Positions 16,364 to 18,368 of a stretch of 18,368 nt of DNA are shown piece by piece. Under the pieces are notes generated by a model that was not told where the DNA came from, did no database searches, and was given only the letters and a program-made list of their open reading frames with translations. Numbering within the stretch: the stretch's first letter is position 1; every line of letters starts with the position of its first letter. The position numbers were made by a program, and so were the translations under genes. Source of the stretch: Desulfuromonas sp. (GTDB taxonomy: Bacteria > Desulfobacterota > Desulfuromonadia > Desulfuromonadales > SZUA-401); contig PKUI01000083.1 in assembly GCA_002869605.1 (NCBI GenBank), positions 1-18,368 of the forward strand, in the 5' to 3' direction.

Positions 16364-16678
16364 TCACAGAGAGTTCAACAGGCGATAAATCGTCTGCTCC
16401 ACTTCCCAGATCCTCTCAGCATGCTTGGAGTCGATCTTCTCGACGTCAACCCGCGCCCGGTCGAGGTGTCCATGCGCCTTGAGCAGCAACGGCGAAAGTT
16501 TGTATTCGAGGCGCATCTGGGGAATCTCGCCAACATCCTCCAGCTCTTCGAGTACCTCGAAGGCCTTCTGGAGCTCGCGACAGATCCGCTCGCCCCCTTC
16601 CGACAATTCTCCGGCCAGTTTCTCGTGCAGAAACCGCACGTCGCTGATGATGCTACGGTAACGATCCGATATTTTCAT
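16364..16678 (-). CDS. Small helical protein of unknown function
   Basis: A 104-residue protein that I do not recognise. ATG 16678 is supported by AGGAGG 9 nt upstream; the open frame continues further upstream but that part has no ribosome site and overlaps the thiamine leader. The sequence is almost entirely charged amphipathic helix with no signal peptide or membrane segment. ERICRELQKAFEVLEELEDV (30-49) and AERIWEVEQTIYRLLNSL (87-104) look like coiled-coil segments, with one cysteine (Cys33). It is transcribed alone, away from the thiamine operon, and ends before a terminator at 16198-16229. A regulatory or protein-binding helical bundle is plausible but nothing in the context fixes a role. 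Confidence 0.75.
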   Translation of the reverse strand: MKISDRYRSIISDVRFLHEKLAGELSEGGERICRELQKAFEVLEELEDVGEIPQMRLEYKLSPLLLKAHGHLDRARVDVEKIDSKHAERIWEVEQTIYRLLNSL

Positions 16679-16745
16679 GGCTTTAAGCCTCCTAAACGTT
16701 CTCATACCGCCACGGCTCTTGAACCTGCCGACAGACGGGTCGCCA

Positions 16746-16774
16746 AGTTTAGTCAATACAGGCTTGAAAAACAA
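16746..16774 (-). promoter_or_regulatory. Candidate promoter for the 104-aa gene
   Basis: On the minus strand, TTGTTT (16774-16769), 17-nt spacer, TAAACT (16751-16746), about 68 nt upstream of ATG 16678. Partial consensus matches only, but spacing and -10 are the same as in the candidate upp promoter. Confidence 0.3.
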
Positions 16775-16795
16775 CGGAAAACCGGCGCAAAGGTA

Positions 16796-16825
16796 TTGAC
16801 GTAAACCGAAGCGACCTGCTAATTT
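16796..16825 (+). promoter_or_regulatory. Candidate promoter of the thiamine operon
   Basis: TTGACG (16796-16801) is a 5/6 match to a -35 box; after 18 nt comes TAATTT (16820-16825), a weaker -10. The predicted start near 16833 would place the TPP riboswitch at the very 5' end of the transcript, which is the expected layout. Confidence 0.45.
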
Positions 16826-16840
16826 GCCAACTCTACATAG

Positions 16841-16931
16841 TTTTCGCCCTGGGGGAGTGTTGCACTGAGAACTCCGAAATTGGAGTGACCCCTTGAACCT
16901 GATCCGGATCATACCGGCGTAGGAAAGCGGC
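16841..16931 (+). ncRNA. TPP (thiamine pyrophosphate) riboswitch
   Basis: The conserved thi-box is present: GGGGG at 16851-16855, CTGAGA at 16865-16870, CCCC at 16889-16892 (pairs with the G run as P2), and ACCTGATCCGGATCATACC starting at 16898, followed by GGCGTAGGAAA. ACTCC/GGAGT (16871-16875/16882-16886) forms the P3 arm and CCGG/CCGG (16904-16907/16914-16917) the P4-P5 arm. A likely P1 pairs CGC-CCT (16845-16850) with AGG-(AAA)-GCG (16921-16929). It lies upstream of thiF, thiS and thiG, as expected for thiamine biosynthesis control by end product. The exact 5' limit is approximate. Confidence 0.95.
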
Positions 16932-16951
16932 GCGCCCCTAAAGGGGGGTCT

Positions 16952-16973
16952 GGCCGCGTTTGCGGCTTTTTTT
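16952..16973 (+). terminator. Riboswitch-controlled intrinsic terminator
   Basis: GCCGC (16953-16957), loop GTTT, GCGGC (16962-16966), then seven T (16967-16973), just before the thiF start. The left arm GCCGC can alternatively pair with GCGGC at 16927-16931, next to the riboswitch P1 strand, helped by CCCC/GGGG (16935-16938/16943-16946). This gives mutually exclusive antiterminator and terminator folds, so TPP binding is expected to stop transcription. Confidence 0.85.
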
Positions 16974-16990
16974 GTGCCCGGAGCCCGACG

Positions 16991-17800
16991 ATGCTCACCA
17001 TACAACTCAATGAACAGACGCTTGAGGTCGAGACATCGACAACCCTCTACCAACTCCGGGACGGCCACAAGCCAGACGCCGACCTGCTGATCCTCAACGG
17101 TTTCCCTGCAGATGGGGACATCGAACTGAACAACGGCGACCAGGTGGTGCTGATCAGCCGCGGCGAAGTGCCCACGGCTAAAGAGTACCAAGCGCTGCTC
17201 ACAGCGCGCCACACCCCGGGAGTCCACGAAAGGGTTCGCGATGCGCGGATCGGGATCGCCGGAGTCGGTGGGCTCGGTTCAAACATCGCCGTGGCCCTGG
17301 CACGGGTCGGTGTCGGCACCCTGGTACTGGCTGACTTCGACGTGGTGGAACCGTCGAACCTGAATCGCCAGCACTACTTCAGCGACCAGATCGGGCTTCC
17401 CAAGGTCGAAGCGCTGCAGCAGACTCTGGCACGGATCAACCCTTACGTGAAGGTGGAGATCCACCACGGCCTCCTCGAGGCGCAGAACATCCCGACGCTG
17501 TTCGACGGCGTCACGGTGATGGTCGAGGCATTCGACGCCGCTGATCAGAAGGCGATGCTGGTCGAAACGTTCCGTACGCGATTCCCGGAGACACCACTGG
17601 TGGCCGCCTCGGGAATGGCCGGCTTTGCCCCCTCCAACAGCATCGTCACCCGCCGCGCCGGTCATAACTTTTATCTGGTCGGCGATGGGCAAACCGCCGC
17701 CCGCCCCGGCGAGGGGCTGATGGCGCCGCGGGTTGGCATCGCCGCCCACCACCAGGCCAACGCCGTGCTGCGGCTGCTGCTGCAGGAAGAACCGGAGTAG
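16991..17800 (+). CDS. thiF: ThiS adenylyltransferase ThiF with N-terminal ThiS-like ubiquitin domain
   Basis: A 269-residue protein. Residues 1-57 fold like ThiS/ubiquitin (MLTIQLNEQTLEV, LILNGFP, NGDQVVLISRGE) but lack the terminal Gly-Gly. Residues 73-268 are an E1-like adenylating domain: GIAGVGGLGS (88-97), ADFDVVEPSNLNRQ (114-127) and Lys138. In the family this domain activates the ThiS C-terminus with ATP to form an acyl-adenylate for sulfur transfer. Unlike E. coli ThiF the protein has no cysteine at all, so it lacks the zinc-binding CxxC pairs and any catalytic cysteine, consistent with the short 'family 2' ThiF type. It is the first gene after the TPP riboswitch and ends 7 nt before thiS. 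MoeB/HesA-like function is less likely in this context. Confidence 0.88.
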   Translation: MLTIQLNEQTLEVETSTTLYQLRDGHKPDADLLILNGFPADGDIELNNGDQVVLISRGEVPTAKEYQALLTARHTPGVHERVRDARIGIAGVGGLGSNIAVALARVGVGTLVLADFDVVEPSNLNRQHYFSDQIGLPKVEALQQTLARINPYVKVEIHHGLLEAQNIPTLFDGVTVMVEAFDAADQKAMLVETFRTRFPETPLVAASGMAGFAPSNSIVTRRAGHNFYLVGDGQTAARPGEGLMAPRVGIAAHHQANAVLRLLLQEEPE

Positions 17801-17807
17801 AAAAACC

Positions 17808-18008
17808 ATGAAACTGACTGTAAACGGCCAGGAGAAATCGTTCGAGGGCACCGTCAGCGTGTCCGAGTTACTGCAGGCGCTGAAACTCGACCCGCAGCGG
17901 GTCGCGGTGGAACACAACCGCACCATCGTCCTACGGGAAGAGTTTGCCACGCTGCAACTGGCCGATGGAGATGCCCTGGAAATCGTCCAGTTCGTCGGCG
18001 GCGGCTGA
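17808..18008 (+). CDS. thiS: Sulfur carrier protein ThiS
   Basis: A 66-residue ubiquitin-like protein: MKLTVNGQEKSFEGTVSVSE, then a VAVEHN...VLREEF strand segment and DGDALEIVQFVGGG ending in the diglycine tail that is adenylated by ThiF and converted to a thiocarboxylate, the sulfur donor for the thiazole ring. Length and C-terminus are typical. The ATG at 17808 begins the family N-terminus; the same frame stays open upstream within the end of thiF, but that part is not ThiS-like. It lies 7 nt after thiF and about 230 nt before thiG. Confidence 0.95.
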   Translation: MKLTVNGQEKSFEGTVSVSELLQALKLDPQRVAVEHNRTIVLREEFATLQLADGDALEIVQFVGGG

Positions 18009-18084
18009 CCCCAAAACAGAGTACTGCGCAGTAACAGAACAGTGTTGAGGCGTTTCGATGACCAAGCCCCACTAAAAGAGCGCC

Positions 18085-18170
18085 TCACGCAAAGATGCAA
18101 AGATGCAAAGCCGCCAAGAAGATCATAGTGCCATCAAACAATTAAAGACCCTCTTAGCGGCTTTGCGTGA
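18085..18170. repeat. Palindromic intergenic repeat between thiS and thiG
   Basis: TCACGCAAAG (18085-18094) is the exact complement of CTTTGCGTGA (18161-18170), and the inner arm at 18105-18119 (GCAAAGCCGCCAAGA) pairs with 18152-18166 at 14 of 15 positions. Between them GCAAAGAT-type units repeat three times. It resembles the short CACGCAAAGACGCAAAG-type repeats I recall as common in environmental bacterial genomes. It separates two genes of one pathway; no T-tract follows, so it is not an obvious terminator. The rest of 18009-18239 holds no gene. Confidence 0.7.
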
Positions 18171-18239
18171 CAAAGCCTTTTGAAGCTGTTTTCAAAGAAC
18201 CTTTGCTTAGGTTAAAAAACCGAAAAAGGATAGGTAAAC

Positions 18240-18368
18240 ATGGACAAGCTCGTTATCGCCGGACGCGAATTCGACTCCCGCCTGCTGGTTGGAACCGGCA
18301 AGTTCGCATCTAACGCCGCCATGGTCGCGGCCATGGAAGGCTCAGCCGCCGATATCGTCACCGTGGCA
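18240..18368 (+). CDS. thiG: Thiazole synthase ThiG (partial, 5' end)
   Basis: Only the first 43 codons lie in the window. The product begins [20 protein letters not shown], followed by KF and a segment ending ADIVTVA, matching the ThiG N-terminus, where FDSRL..GTGKF is diagnostic. ThiG condenses deoxyxylulose phosphate, dehydroglycine and ThiS thiocarboxylate to the thiazole phosphate. The lysine that forms the substrate imine lies beyond the window edge. ATG 18240 is preceded by AAGGAT. It follows thiS in the same direction and so should share TPP-riboswitch control unless the intervening repeat interrupts the transcript. Confidence 0.93.
   Translation, partial: MDKLVIAGREFDSRLLVGTGKFASNAAMVAAMEGSAADIVTVA

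Noticed and set aside
16166..16804. 212-codon plus-strand open frame over the 104-aa gene
   Set aside because: It crosses a terminator hairpin and two promoter candidates and lacks a ribosome site, while the minus-strand gene has AGGAGG and a coherent helical product.
18085..18170. CRISPR-like array from the GCAAAGAT repeats
   Set aside because: The units are only about 8 nt, directly adjacent with no spacers, and part of a larger palindrome.

Overview
The window reads as high-GC bacterial chromosome, most likely from a Gram-negative delta-proteobacterial-type anaerobe (Desulfuromonadales/Geobacter-like). This is an inference from gene content: runs of secreted beta-helix and carboxypeptidase-regulatory-domain proteins, an FmdE-like protein, a family-2-type ThiF with a fused ubiquitin-like domain, and TPP-riboswitch control of thi genes. 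No rRNA, tRNA, CRISPR array or insertion sequence was seen.

Region 1 (1-9311, all minus strand) is a tightly packed run of seven genes, nearly all joined by ATGA/GTGA-type overlaps. Reading in the direction of transcription it encodes: a lipoprotein fusing a beta-helix to a PQQ-type propeller (7461-9311); a large polytopic membrane protein with a spermidine-synthase-like Rossmann domain (5050-7464); then alternating carboxypeptidase-regulatory-like (CPD) and right-handed beta-helix proteins (CPD 3986-5053, helix 2799-3986, CPD 1762-2802, helix 417-1778, and a CPD gene running off the left edge, 1-420). All except the membrane enzyme carry export signals, so this looks like an envelope or extracellular system built from duplicated two-gene units. 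Its function is unknown.

Region 2 (9402-10827, minus) is an overlapping pair: an FmdE-domain protein and a PF03773-type permease. Region 3 (10828-11504) has no convincing gene. It holds several strong inverted repeats and looks like a dispersed non-coding repeat block. Region 4 (11505-12386, minus) encodes a single-domain AAA protein whose Walker A lysine, Walker B acidic pair, sensor-1 asparagine and arginine-finger region are all altered, a probable pseudo-ATPase. It diverges from glycerol kinase glpK (12527-14005, plus).

Region 5 (14115-16007, minus) is a uracil salvage operon, upp-uraA: uptake of uracil by the NCS2 permease and conversion to UMP. Region 6 holds a 104-aa helical protein of unknown function (16364-16678, minus) with a downstream terminator. 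Region 7 (from about 16796, plus) is a thiamine thiazole operon: promoter, TPP riboswitch, intrinsic terminator with a visible competing antiterminator, thiF-like gene, thiS, a palindromic intergenic repeat, and the start of thiG, which runs off the right edge. ThiF adenylates the C-terminal glycine of ThiS, the resulting thiocarboxylate supplies sulfur, and ThiG builds the thiazole ring.
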